64,000 nt of DNA from contig NC_013791.2 in assembly GCF_000005825.2 (NCBI RefSeq), positions 1,488,001 to 1,552,000 on the forward strand. Reading direction: 5' to 3'. The DNA is from Alkalihalophilus pseudofirmus OF4 (lineage in GTDB: Bacteria > Bacillota > Bacilli > Bacillales > Bacillaceae_D). Below, one piece after another: positions 51,388-59,172 of the stretch (positions are counted from its first letter, which is position 1; every line of letters starts with the position of its first letter). Under the pieces are notes generated by a model. It was not told the DNA's origin. It ran no database searches and worked only from the letters and a program-made list of their open reading frames with translations. Both the position numbers and the translations under genes were made by a program.

Positions 51388-51414
51388 GGAGTCTACGTAT
51401 ATTTCATCCGCTAG
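51388..51414. repeat. Intergenic palindromic repeat copy 2, right part
   Basis: GGAGTCTACGTATATTTC and ATCCGCTAG continue the repeat interrupted at 49632 and match copy 1 at 18832-18858 with two changes. A weaker similarity continues to about 51475 (GTGGAG..ATTTAGT..TTCA), also seen after copy 1. Confidence 0.85.
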
Positions 51415-51497
51415 TTATTGCTTTGGCTTTCTTTTTGTGGAGTGATTTAGTAATGATTCACCTCATTTAAAGAACAATAAAAATTTTACCCCTGAGC

Positions 51498-51532
51498 AGC
51501 ACCGCACACTCTTGTGTGGTGCTGTTCTTTTG
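51498..51532 (+). terminator. Terminator downstream of the IS element
   Basis: CAGCAC-CG-CACAC (51498-51510, two bases bulged) pairs with GTGTGGTGCTG (51515-51525), followed by TTCTTTTG. It probably ends dynA and IS transcripts. Confidence 0.75.
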
Positions 51533-51580
51533 TATCCGTATATCTGTAATAACTCATTAAAGAAGGGATCTAATCATAAG

Positions 51581-51622
51581 AAAGGACACCCAACCATTGA
51601 TAATGGTGGGTGTCCTTTTCTG
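51581..51622. terminator. Bidirectional terminator downstream of ponA
   Basis: AAAGGACACCC, one bulged A and ACCATT (51581-51598) pair with AATGGTGGGTGTCCTTT (51602-51618) around a GAT loop. It is 9 bases beyond the ponA stop codon on the minus strand. Confidence 0.9.
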
Positions 51623-51626
51623 TTGC

Positions 51627-54299
51627 TTATTCGTCTTCTTCTTCTCTTGTCGAACTGCTGTTTGTTTCAACTTCTTCATCATCACCTGGTTCTTCAGGAG
51701 CAGGTGGGGTTTCTTCGTTCCCGGAACCATCGTTGTTATTCCCATTTCCATTGCCGTTTCCATTTCCGTTATTGCCATTGTTTCCGTTGTTATTTCCGTT
51801 ATTGTTTCCTTCGTCTTCCTGATTGTTATCTTCTTCGTTTTCACCATCAGGATTTTGAGGCTCTTCTGTTTCTTCTTCCTCAATCGGTTCTTCCTCTAAT
51901 TCCTCTTCCTCTTCCTCTTCAGCGCCGTTAATTGTCACTTCAGCACTTGCAGGATCACTGCGTAAGCTTGAATTATCGTTAGACACGGCAGTTACTGTGA
52001 ATCGGTACGTAGCACCTGGTTCGACATCTGATAAAATAAATTGCATATCAGATCCTTGTGCGACCGTTTGCGGGCTTGAACCGTTCACACTGAGTTGCAG
52101 ATCAAATGTAACTGCATCACGTTGATTGCTCGGATAATCCCAGCTGACAATGACTTGATTTGAGCCTTCATCATAGCCTGCAGTCATATTTGATGGAGCT
52201 TGCAGGCGAATGAACTCCTCTGATACTCGAGTCGGCTCATTTCCTCGAACGAATAGTTCTTCTACAATTTCACTCCGTGGAGTAAATTCACTAGGAAGAA
52301 GTCCGGTAGAACGCTCAACTCCAATCCGCACCACTGAGTTAGGCTGTGTGAAGTCTGGTGTTTCTACGTTGCTTGACACCTCTTCCATAACTGCTTTGAA
52401 AATACGCTGTGCTAAGCGGCGGTCTTCTTGGGATTGAAGATAATTTCCTTCATCATACTTTGTAAAACCAGCCCATACGGCTGCGGTATAGTTCGTTGTG
52501 TAGCCAGAGAACCATACATCAGGAACCCCGTCACGCGGGATGTTGTGCTTAGTACGTGTGTCTTGTGCAAAGTTTGTGGTTCCTGTTTTACCTGCCATTG
52601 GAAGGCCAGGGATATTTGCTGTTGTTCCTGTCCCATCAGTTACGGCCGTTTTCAACATATCTGTCACCATATATGCTGTGTAATCACTCATCGCTGCAGT
52701 TGGCTCAGGAGATGTATTGATCTCTCGGCCGTCAGGGAAAACAATTTTGCGCACTGTATGCGGCTTATTGTACGTCCCATTATTACCGAACGCTGCATAC
52801 GCTCCTGCTAGATCCATTGTGGAAAATCCAGTATTAAAACCACCTAATCCATATGATTCTGGCATTGGGTCTTGATCAATTGGAATTCCTAGGCCTTGAG
52901 CAAAGTTAGCCGCACGATCCACTCCAACTTCCTGCAACGCTTTAACTGCTGGAACATTACGTGAGCGAGCCAGCGCACGTCGCATAGACATGGCACCTTC
53001 GTATGTACCGCCAAAGTTGCCAAATTCTGTTCCATTACTGTACGTGTGCGCCTCATCTACTAGAACTTTTGCTGTTGACCATTGCAGGTATTCAATAGCC
53101 GGGCCGTAATCAAGGATCGGCTTAATTGTAGAGCCGGGCTGTCTCTCAATTTCTGTGGCATAGTTCAAGCCGCGCTGAATACCTGTATCTTCTAGGCCGC
53201 TTCCTATAGCTCGGATTTCACCAGTTTTTGTATCAAGCAGGGTAATCCCTGCTTGGAAAAATTCATTATCAGGATAATTTGCAATAAAGTCGTTTGTTTG
53301 AAGTACCCGTTCTACATGCTCTTGTGCTTCAACATCTAAAGTTGTGTAAACTCGTAATCCTGAATGGTATAAATCGTGAATCGAAATCCCATCCATAGCT
53401 TCAATTTCAGAAACGATCTGATTGTAGAAGGCTTCATATGGATAGGCTTCACGCTTTCCCGAAGGATTTAGTTGGTCTTCAATTGGAATAGCTTTAGCTT
53501 GAGCTGCTTCCTCACTTGTGACTTTGCCGTGCTGCTCCATTAAAGAAATAACTAAGTTTCTGCGGCTTTCTGCAGCTTCAGGGTTTTGAGTGGGATCATA
53601 GAAGCTTGGACGTCTTGGGATCCCTGCTAATAATGCAGCATCTGCTAAAGTTAAATCTTGAATCGATTTATTGAAGTAGCTTTGAGATGCAGCCTCAACA
53701 CCCCAGCCTCCAGAGCCGAGATAGATTTGGTTCATGTACATTTCAAGAATTTGATCTTTTGAATATTTTTGTTCAAGTTTAACAGCTAAATACTGTTCTT
53801 GGACTTTTCGTGTTAATTGCTTCTGCTCATTTAAGAATAAATTCTTAACAAGCTGCTGGGTAATGGTACTAGCTCCTTCAGCTCCGAAACCGTCTGTTAC
53901 ATTGGCTGCAAGGGCTCCAAACATACGTCTGACATCAATACCAAAATGATCATAAAAGCGAATATCTTCTACGGCAATAAAGGCATCTTCTAGTACTTGT
54001 GGTGCATCTTGAATACTAATATTGATTCTTCGTTCTGAGGAATCAAGCTGTGAAACAAATTCATCATTTTTATCATGAATGATTAATGCTTGGGATAACT
54101 GCAAACGTTCTTCATCAAGCGGCGGGGCCCCTTGAATCATGACAAATGCTGTAATTCCTCCGCCAAGAATCGCTAGAATCCCTAGCGTCATAATCGCAAT
54201 TACAATTTTTTTAAACAAACCTTTTCTAGGCTTTTTATCTTTTTTCTTTGTTTGACGTGCTTGACGACGGCCAGCTCGTGTGTTTTGTTCTTCTGACAT
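51627..54299 (-). CDS. ponA: Class A penicillin-binding protein 1
   Basis: Bifunctional peptidoglycan glycosyltransferase and transpeptidase. The 890-residue product has a basic cytosolic N terminus (residues 1-30), a membrane helix (31-55), GT51 domain with EDIRFYDHFG (111-120), a transpeptidase domain with the active serine in GSTIKP (near 387), SRN (near 440) and KTGT (near 560), then a fibronectin-type III-like domain (about 695-785). The end is a long acidic and Asn/Gly-rich low-complexity tail (EEEEEE, NNNGNNNGNNGN). The ATG at 54299 follows AAAGGAAGATTGCG. recU is upstream in the same direction, as in B. subtilis. A run of three 15-bp repeats lies in its leader. Confidence 0.96.
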   Translation of the reverse strand: MSEEQNTRAGRRQARQTKKKDKKPRKGLFKKIVIAIMTLGILAILGGGITAFVMIQGAPPLDEERLQLSQALIIHDKNDEFVSQLDSSERRINISIQDAPQVLEDAFIAVEDIRFYDHFGIDVRRMFGALAANVTDGFGAEGASTITQQLVKNLFLNEQKQLTRKVQEQYLAVKLEQKYSKDQILEMYMNQIYLGSGGWGVEAASQSYFNKSIQDLTLADAALLAGIPRRPSFYDPTQNPEAAESRRNLVISLMEQHGKVTSEEAAQAKAIPIEDQLNPSGKREAYPYEAFYNQIVSEIEAMDGISIHDLYHSGLRVYTTLDVEAQEHVERVLQTNDFIANYPDNEFFQAGITLLDTKTGEIRAIGSGLEDTGIQRGLNYATEIERQPGSTIKPILDYGPAIEYLQWSTAKVLVDEAHTYSNGTEFGNFGGTYEGAMSMRRALARSRNVPAVKALQEVGVDRAANFAQGLGIPIDQDPMPESYGLGGFNTGFSTMDLAGAYAAFGNNGTYNKPHTVRKIVFPDGREINTSPEPTAAMSDYTAYMVTDMLKTAVTDGTGTTANIPGLPMAGKTGTTNFAQDTRTKHNIPRDGVPDVWFSGYTTNYTAAVWAGFTKYDEGNYLQSQEDRRLAQRIFKAVMEEVSSNVETPDFTQPNSVVRIGVERSTGLLPSEFTPRSEIVEELFVRGNEPTRVSEEFIRLQAPSNMTAGYDEGSNQVIVSWDYPSNQRDAVTFDLQLSVNGSSPQTVAQGSDMQFILSDVEPGATYRFTVTAVSNDNSSLRSDPASAEVTINGAEEEEEEELEEEPIEEEETEEPQNPDGENEEDNNQEDEGNNNGNNNGNNGNNGNGNGNGNGNNNDGSGNEETPPAPEEPGDDEEVETNSSSTREEEDE

Positions 54300-54315
54300 C
54301 GCAATCTTCCTTTCT

Positions 54316-54360
54316 ATGCATGTTAACCTTATGCATGCTAACCTTATGCAACTTAACTTT
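54316..54360 (-). repeat. Three 15-bp tandem repeats in the ponA leader
   Basis: Plus strand: ATGCATGTTAACCTT, ATGCATGCTAACCTT and ATGCAACTTAACTTT. On the mRNA strand each unit holds AAGGTTARC-ATG-like words, i.e. a ribosome-site-like AAGG and a start codon. They end 16 bases before the ponA start. Confidence 0.75.
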
Positions 54361-54393
54361 TTTTACTTAAACCAGTATTGCACTCGCTGCTTT

Positions 54394-55005
54394 TTACGAG
54401 AAGTAAACTTCATCAACGATTGGCAGGTAATCAATGCGTGGATGATATCCTATTTTAATCAAATGTCCATATCTTTCAACATCGGACTTTCGTATTGATT
54501 TTCTTGAATCAGCCATTTGTTCATAAAATTGAATTAAATGCGTGGCATCTAGTAAATACACTTCATCTGTAGTTGAAAAGCGTAATAATATGAAACAGAT
54601 GCCTTGTTGTATTAACACTTCTTTCATATGTTTCACTTGGTGATCGTGAAAATTTTTCAAAGGAAATGACGTTTTGTTTTTTGTTTCCTTTGCTTCAAAA
54701 TCAATATATCTACCTTTGTATACGCCGTTATAGTCAGTAGTAGAGGCTTGCTTAAAATATGCTTCCTTTATGACAGCTGCACTTCTTTTTGGATAATCTA
54801 CTTTTACGATCTGAACGGGAGTAGGTTTCTTATGAATGACAGCTTTACCTGTCTCTAGATACCATTCATTTGTTGTATTTATATCCTCCTCTAAAGTCAT
54901 CCCTCGATTACTGTAGGTTATTTCGTTCGTTTTCTTTGGCAGCTTCCTGCTCTTTGGCGAAGTCTCAAATCGTTTTCCATTTGGATACCTGATTGTCATC
55001 TTCAT
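54394..55005 (-). CDS. recU: Holliday junction resolvase RecU
   Basis: Resolves Holliday junctions in recombination and modulates RecA; functional counterpart of RuvC in Firmicutes. The start is ATG 55005 (GTG 55008 and ATG 54999 are alternatives) after AAAGG, giving 203 residues. Conserved: [19 protein letters not shown] near residue 33, the metal site [19 protein letters not shown] (D, E and K near 90-106) and [10 protein letters not shown] near 116. ponA follows after 94 bases in the same direction; the two are usually co-transcribed in Bacillus. Two interleaved inverted repeats lie upstream (55040-55099). Confidence 0.96.
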   Translation of the reverse strand: MKMTIRYPNGKRFETSPKSRKLPKKTNEITYSNRGMTLEEDINTTNEWYLETGKAVIHKKPTPVQIVKVDYPKRSAAVIKEAYFKQASTTDYNGVYKGRYIDFEAKETKNKTSFPLKNFHDHQVKHMKEVLIQQGICFILLRFSTTDEVYLLDATHLIQFYEQMADSRKSIRKSDVERYGHLIKIGYHPRIDYLPIVDEVYFS

Positions 55006-55039
55006 CACAACCTTTGTTCATCATCATGTAAGAACATGC

Positions 55040-55099
55040 ATGGAATCAAAAATATGGTAAAAGCTAGTAGGGAGATTCCATCACACAATCTTACCATAT
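55040..55099. promoter_or_regulatory. Interleaved inverted repeats upstream of recU
   Basis: ATGGAATC (55040-55047) pairs with GATTCCAT (55074-55081), and ATATGGTAA (55052-55060) pairs with TTACCATAT (55091-55099). The order A-B-A'-B' means RNA from either strand could form a pseudoknot, or the DNA holds two overlapping operators, in the recU/yppC divergent region. Confidence 0.65.
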
Positions 55100-55206
55100 C
55101 TTCTAATGAACTGGGTAGATAGTAATTTTGGATGTTATGTGACAAATAAAATGTACAATACCAAGATGAAAAGATCCTATGAAATCGAAAGCAGGATAAA
55201 AAATTT

Positions 55207-56160
55207 ATGACTATATCTCCGAATGAACTTCAATTAATAAAGAAGACTGTTGAAAAGCATAACAAAGATAATATTAGCCGAACAAAAGCTTATGAACGCT
55301 TTTATGAGAGAAACCCAGAGATCAGATGGGCAATGCTTGCGGGAATTGTTTCTAGGAATGCCGGCTGGAATATGACGGATTTATCGAGTAAATGGTTTCA
55401 AGGTATTCTTGACAAAAACTCTCGTGCTACTATTTTTGCCATGTACGAGCGAGCAAATTGGATCATTTTTCAAGACGCTTACCCACAACTTCTACTATAT
55501 GAATGGGCGAAGAAAAAACAACTACCCGTTTTTGAACAATTAAAGACATTTCACGTTTCCGAATTTATGAGACAGGAATGGGAATTTTTTTGGGAAGCAA
55601 GGGATGAAGTGAGGTTATGTACTTCCTTAATTATTAATGAGCAACAATTATTAGAGTTAGAAGTAATGAGCAGCGGTCTTTTTCAAAAAAATGTGTTCCA
55701 TACATTGCGCTATCAATTGGAGGAATATGCGCATTTCAGCTATGTTCTTCTGCCCACGATGAACGGATCCATTTATGGTCAGTATGTCCGGAACTTTACT
55801 CATGTTAATCAACGAATTGAACTGGGAAAAAGGCTGGCGATGATTTTATTTCACCCTGTAGTTCATAAAGATATCTTACAATTCACGCGAAAAGTTGAAC
55901 ATACTGGTTCAAGAAGAGACTATGAGCGAGTATGTGATATCACATCACCTAATACAAGCCCTATGCTGCGCGTTTTACATCCGGTCTATCATCATAAGCC
56001 TCCTAAAGGATTAGATTGGTTTTACTCCCGGAAGCCGCTAACTCCTTTATTTAAGCGGGTAAAAGAAACAAGACCTGAGGAAATCAGGGAATGGGTCCAT
56101 ACGAAGAGGGTAGAACTTTATTGGATTTATAAGTGGGGACAAAAATTTATGCATAAATAA
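55207..56160 (+). CDS. yppC: DUF2515 family protein YppC
   Basis: 317 residues, cytosolic and basic, of unknown function. Conserved-looking features: SRTKAYERFYERNPEIRWAMLAG near residue 25, NAGWNMTDL near 54, MYERANWIIFQDAYPQLLLYE near 85, and the end VHTKRVELYWIYKWGQKFMHK. Length and place next to recU match B. subtilis YppC. Divergent from recU-ponA. The ATG at 55207 follows GCAGGATAAAAAATTT, a moderate site. A bidirectional terminator lies at its stop codon. Confidence 0.88.
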   Translation: MTISPNELQLIKKTVEKHNKDNISRTKAYERFYERNPEIRWAMLAGIVSRNAGWNMTDLSSKWFQGILDKNSRATIFAMYERANWIIFQDAYPQLLLYEWAKKKQLPVFEQLKTFHVSEFMRQEWEFFWEARDEVRLCTSLIINEQQLLELEVMSSGLFQKNVFHTLRYQLEEYAHFSYVLLPTMNGSIYGQYVRNFTHVNQRIELGKRLAMILFHPVVHKDILQFTRKVEHTGSRRDYERVCDITSPNTSPMLRVLHPVYHHKPPKGLDWFYSRKPLTPLFKRVKETRPEEIREWVHTKRVELYWIYKWGQKFMHK

Positions 56161-56195
56161 AAGCCGAGTTCGCTTATGGGAGCTCGGCTTTTGTC
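56160..56195. terminator. Bidirectional terminator after yppC
   Basis: AAAGCCGAG (56160-56168) and CTCGGCTTT (56183-56191) form a 9-bp stem, A-rich before and T-rich after. It serves yppC and the small convergent gene. Confidence 0.88.
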
Positions 56196-56199
56196 TTGC

Positions 56200-56325
56200 T
56201 TACTCGGCAGGACGATTAGGTCCTCCTAATTTTTTATCTCCAGTATAACCAGAATCTTTTTGGTGTTCTCTTTTTGGTGCTTGGTCTTTTTGGTTCAGTT
56301 TTTTATTCGTGTTATTTTGCTGCAT
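56200..56325 (-). CDS. Small hydrophilic protein of 41 residues
   Basis: A minus-strand frame with ATG at 56325, 7 bases after TAAGGAGGG, and stop next to a shared terminator. The product is rich in Lys, Gln and Asn (QNNTNKKLNQKDQ), then HQKDSGYTGDKKLGGPNRPA. The YTGDKKL-GPNRP ending is a pattern I recall from short uncharacterised Bacillus proteins, possibly spore-related, but I cannot name it. No signal peptide or membrane helix. The very good ribosome binding site and the terminator make it a real gene. Confidence 0.75.
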   Translation of the reverse strand: MQQNNTNKKLNQKDQAPKREHQKDSGYTGDKKLGGPNRPAE

Positions 56326-56543
56326 GTTAATCCCTCCTTAAAAATAGTATGCCTATGATAAATAATTAGATGTACAGCCCGCATAAAGTTTTACACGTAT
56401 CGTCAAAATTAGACGGCTATAATCTCGACGTGTATTTTTTTAACCTTCTTTGCCGAATGGATTCTAGTTTTGTCATCATGCAGGTTTAGAGAAGATAAAG
56501 AACGAATTTTCAACTTAGAACATTAAACGGGAGGGGACGTCTT

Positions 56544-57104
56544 ATGGAAATGACGATGAAAACAAAAGAGGTTTCAGAGCAGTTAGGGGTAAATCCGACA
56601 ACCATCCAACGCTGGATGAAGTTTTTTAATATTCACTGTGAAACAAATGAACATGGTCACTACTTTTTTACCGATGAACAGCTTGTTGTATTAAAAACAA
56701 TCCAAGCGCAGCTTCAAGAAGGCAAAAAAATGAAAGAAGTGGACTTAAGTGAATACTCATCGATCATTTCTAAGAGTCCATCAACGGATACAAATATCAG
56801 AAAGCAAACTAAAGCAGTAAGCGTCCGTGCTGGGGTATATGAAGAAAAGCTTGAGAATGTGCTGAAACGAGTAGAGGATCTTGAGGCTGAACTTTCTAAA
56901 AAAGCAGATGAAGTGGTAAGTTATCAATTATTAAAGCACCGTTCGGAAATTGAGAATATGATGAAAATGCTTCAAAAGCTAGAGGCTAGGATTGATAAAA
57001 TGGAGGAAAAAGTGACACCAGAAGAGGAAGTGGAATTGCCGGTTGCAGCTGGGGCAGAACCGAAAAGAAAGTGGAGGTCGTTTAAGCAGATGTTTTCCTT
57101 TTAA
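56544..57104 (+). CDS. racA: Chromosome-anchoring protein RacA
   Basis: In B. subtilis RacA binds near oriC, interacts with DivIVA at the pole and helps trap the chromosome in the forespore. The 186 residues have a MerR-like winged helix at the N terminus (KTKEVSEQLGVNPTTIQRWMKFFNI, residues 6-30; HYFFTDEQLVVLKTIQ), a central coiled coil (about residues 95-160, EKLENVLKRVEDLEAEL and EIENMMKMLQKLEARIDKMEEK) and a short basic amphipathic tail (PKRKWRSFKQMFSF). This layout and the length match RacA (184). The ATG at 56544 follows GGGAGGGGACGTCTT. B. subtilis has racA elsewhere on the chromosome. Confidence 0.85.
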   Translation: MEMTMKTKEVSEQLGVNPTTIQRWMKFFNIHCETNEHGHYFFTDEQLVVLKTIQAQLQEGKKMKEVDLSEYSSIISKSPSTDTNIRKQTKAVSVRAGVYEEKLENVLKRVEDLEAELSKKADEVVSYQLLKHRSEIENMMKMLQKLEARIDKMEEKVTPEEEVELPVAAGAEPKRKWRSFKQMFSF

Positions 57105-57146
57105 CCCTTATCGTCATTTGCTATGATAAGGGAGAGGTGAAGAAGA

Positions 57147-57539
57147 ATGCTTTCCAAAGAAAATTTAGATTTAAAAACATACAACGAAAAGCTTCTTCGT
57201 CTAAATGAAGAAGCAGAATCTTATTATATAAATCAGGTTCGAAAAGAAGGATATGAACCTGATTTTTTTGGTGTGGTAAAGCCATTCGCTGATCGCGTTA
57301 AAGAGACAAGCGAAAATTGGAAGCCGCTTGCAGAAGCTTTTGTATTGAAAACAAAGCCTAAGCATTTATATCCGATCCAAATCACTCACACGTTCGATAA
57401 CTTAGAAGTGGTGGCGATTAAATCCTTTTATCCAAAAACAGGGTTGAAAAAGCAAATTGAAACCTTTAAATCGGTTGCTTTTGTCCTCAATCAGTTAAAT
57501 CAATTGCTCGATGAAGAACAGGATACAACCCATCATTAA
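57147..57539 (+). CDS. yppE: DUF1798 family protein YppE
   Basis: 130 residues, cytosolic, predicted all-helical. The family has a four-helix bundle and no known function. Visible features are YYINQVRKEGYEPDFFGVVKPFADRV near residue 28 and LYPIQITHTFDNLEVVAIKSFYPKTGLKKQ near 75, which match the family. The ATG at 57147 follows GGGAGAGGTGAAGAAGA. A rhodanese follows after 25 bases. In B. subtilis yppE is near yppC in the recU region. Confidence 0.85.
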   Translation: MLSKENLDLKTYNEKLLRLNEEAESYYINQVRKEGYEPDFFGVVKPFADRVKETSENWKPLAEAFVLKTKPKHLYPIQITHTFDNLEVVAIKSFYPKTGLKKQIETFKSVAFVLNQLNQLLDEEQDTTHH

Positions 57540-57564
57540 AAAAACGGTAAGGAGCTGGATACAG

Positions 57565-58413
57565 ATGAATCAAAACCTGCCATTTATAAAAACAGCTAAA
57601 GAGGTCAAAAACTTATTAGAGAATGGGGCTTCGCTCCGTTTAATTGATTGCAGAACAAAGCTTGGTGACCCAAGTGATGGTCTCAGCAGGTATGAAGAAA
57701 GTCATCTTCCTAATGCGGCTTACTTAGACCTTGAAGGGGATCTGACTGGCGAGAAAGGAGAGCATGGCGGCAGACATCCATTGCCAACGCCTGAAGCACT
57801 AGAGGAGTTGTTCAGCCACTTAGGAATTGACCAAGAAACAATGGTCGTTGCGTATGATGATGAGGGCGGTGCATTTGCTTCTAGACTGTGGTGGATGTTA
57901 TCTTATGTCGGACATGAAAACGTCTATGTATTAAATGGCGGATTTAAAGAGTGGACGGAGCACGGCTTTCCTGTTACAAAAGAAATACCTGTTTTCACAA
58001 AGAAGGACTTTTCTGCAAATGTACAGCCGCATATGACGATTTCAAAAGAAGAAGTAGCCGCATCACTTAATGAGGCGATTCTGATTGACTCTAGGGAGCT
58101 TGCTAGGTATCAAGGGATTTCAGAGCCTGTTGATAAAAAAGCGGGCCGGATTCCAGGGGCGGTTCATGGCTTCTGGAAGGAAAACTTAGATGAATCTGGA
58201 ATGTGGAAAGATGAACATCGTTTAAGAGAACGTTTTGCTGATCTGCATTTTGATGAAGAAATTATCGTCTACTGTGGTTCTGGCGTCACGGCTTGCCCGA
58301 ATATTCTAGCTCTAAAGGGCTTAGGTTATCAAAACGTAAAACTATACCCAGGCAGCTGGAGTGATTGGATCACCTATCCGGATGCCCCGATAGAAAAAGA
58401 ACCGCAATCATAA
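57565..58413 (+). CDS. Sulfurtransferase with two rhodanese domains
   Basis: 282 residues with two rhodanese domains. The first (residues 5-130) is inactive and the second (about 155-275) carries the active cysteine in CGSGVTACPN near residue 240. The CGSGVTA loop suggests 3-mercaptopyruvate or thiosulfate as sulfur donor; the acceptor is unknown. The domain interface has the usual LIDCRTKLGDPSDG and AYLDLEGDLTG. The ATG at 57565 follows AAGGAGCTGG; the longer frame to 57511 overlaps yppE. It is followed by a terminator shared with a convergent gene. Confidence 0.88.
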   Translation: MNQNLPFIKTAKEVKNLLENGASLRLIDCRTKLGDPSDGLSRYEESHLPNAAYLDLEGDLTGEKGEHGGRHPLPTPEALEELFSHLGIDQETMVVAYDDEGGAFASRLWWMLSYVGHENVYVLNGGFKEWTEHGFPVTKEIPVFTKKDFSANVQPHMTISKEEVAASLNEAILIDSRELARYQGISEPVDKKAGRIPGAVHGFWKENLDESGMWKDEHRLRERFADLHFDEEIIVYCGSGVTACPNILALKGLGYQNVKLYPGSWSDWITYPDAPIEKEPQS

Positions 58414-58428
58414 ATTGCGGTTCTTTTT
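58394..58428. terminator. Bidirectional terminator after the rhodanese gene
   Basis: AAAAAGAACCGCAAT (58394-58408) and ATTGCGGTTCTTTTT (58414-58428) form a 15-bp perfect stem. Confidence 0.93.
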
Positions 58429-59039
58429 TAATTTGCTGGCTGTTCAATTTTGCGGTGTGGAAGCTGCCACTGATAGTGGACGGATAACATTCTAAGTACA
58501 ACCATTACAATAAATACCAGCCACAGCCCGATTGTTCCGGTTACTAAATTAAGACCGATCGCGAGACCCGCAATCAATGTCCAGCCAATATAAATTTCTT
58601 TTCGCAAGAATAATGGTTTTCTGCCTGCTAATACATCTCTAATCATGCCGCCCCCTGTTCCTGTGAGCGCTGCAGCGACAAGAACGGCACTAAGCGGATG
58701 TCCCATTTCTGTGGCATACATGGCCCCTTGAATGGCAAAAGCAGCAAGGCCCATCGCATCAAACAGGATACCGAACTTCAGCCATCTGTTAATCCAAAGG
58801 GAAGGGAAAATAAAAGCAACAGTCATAACAATAATAGCAATTGTGAATAAAGTCCCTTGATCCCAAAGTGCTGACACTGGCACCCCGATAAGCAGGTTTC
58901 GAATTGCACCGCCGCCAAAAGCGGTGACAAGGCCGAGGATATATACACCCATTAAGTCGTAATCTTCCTCCATTGCGACAATGACGCCACTCAGTGCAAA
59001 GGCGACGGTCCCAATAACATTTAACACATCAAACGTCAT
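58428..59039 (-). CDS. TRIC / UPF0126-type membrane protein
   Basis: 203 residues, seven hydrophobic segments, with the duplicated glycine-rich motifs of the family: GLVTAFGGGAIRNLLIG near residue 37 and AALTGTGGGMIRDVLAGRKP near 120, each a GGG-x-IRDxL box after a helix. Family members related to trimeric intracellular cation channels may conduct cations; the bacterial function is not settled. The start is ATG 59039; GGGGGC lies about 12 bases upstream, a weak site, and longer frames to 59093 are possible. Terminators flank it on both sides. Confidence 0.85.
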   Translation of the reverse strand: MTFDVLNVIGTVAFALSGVIVAMEEDYDLMGVYILGLVTAFGGGAIRNLLIGVPVSALWDQGTLFTIAIIVMTVAFIFPSLWINRWLKFGILFDAMGLAAFAIQGAMYATEMGHPLSAVLVAAALTGTGGGMIRDVLAGRKPLFLRKEIYIGWTLIAGLAIGLNLVTGTIGLWLVFIVMVVLRMLSVHYQWQLPHRKIEQPAN

Positions 59040-59116
59040 AGTAATGCCCCCATAATAAAGCTCCTTTGTGTGAATTCTCGGTGTAGTATGCATGTCTTTA
59101 TTGCATCACATAAATC

Positions 59117-59148
59117 AAGGGTTTGGTTCATTACCGAACCAAACCCTT
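59117..59148 (-). terminator. Perfect 13-bp hairpin between two minus-strand genes
   Basis: AAGGGTTTGGTTC (59117-59129) and GAACCAAACCCTT (59136-59148) form a perfect stem. The tail on the minus strand (GATTTATG) is not a strong U-run, so it may be a weak terminator or a processing site after the 67-residue gene. Confidence 0.55.
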
Positions 59149-59172
59149 AAATCAAACTTTCGTGCGTTCTTA

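Larger units (their letters stand above)
49633..51389 (+). mobile_element. IS110-family insertion sequence with 3'-encoded guide RNA
   Basis: About 1757 bp between the shared word GGAG (49629-49632 and 51388-51391), so the ends are placed within 4 bp. No terminal inverted repeats or longer target duplication, as typical of the family. Short direct repeats GTCAGAT lie 8 bp inside the left end (49640) and 17 bp inside the right (51367), both followed by similar TTTT words. It carries its own promoter, one transposase gene and a 378-bp 3' non-coding region with a structured RNA. It interrupts an intergenic palindromic repeat, so no gene is damaged. Confidence 0.9.

Noticed and set aside
51512-51931. 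Plus-strand open frames opposite the ponA 3' end
   Set aside because: Shadow of the ponA low-complexity tail; no site or family pattern.
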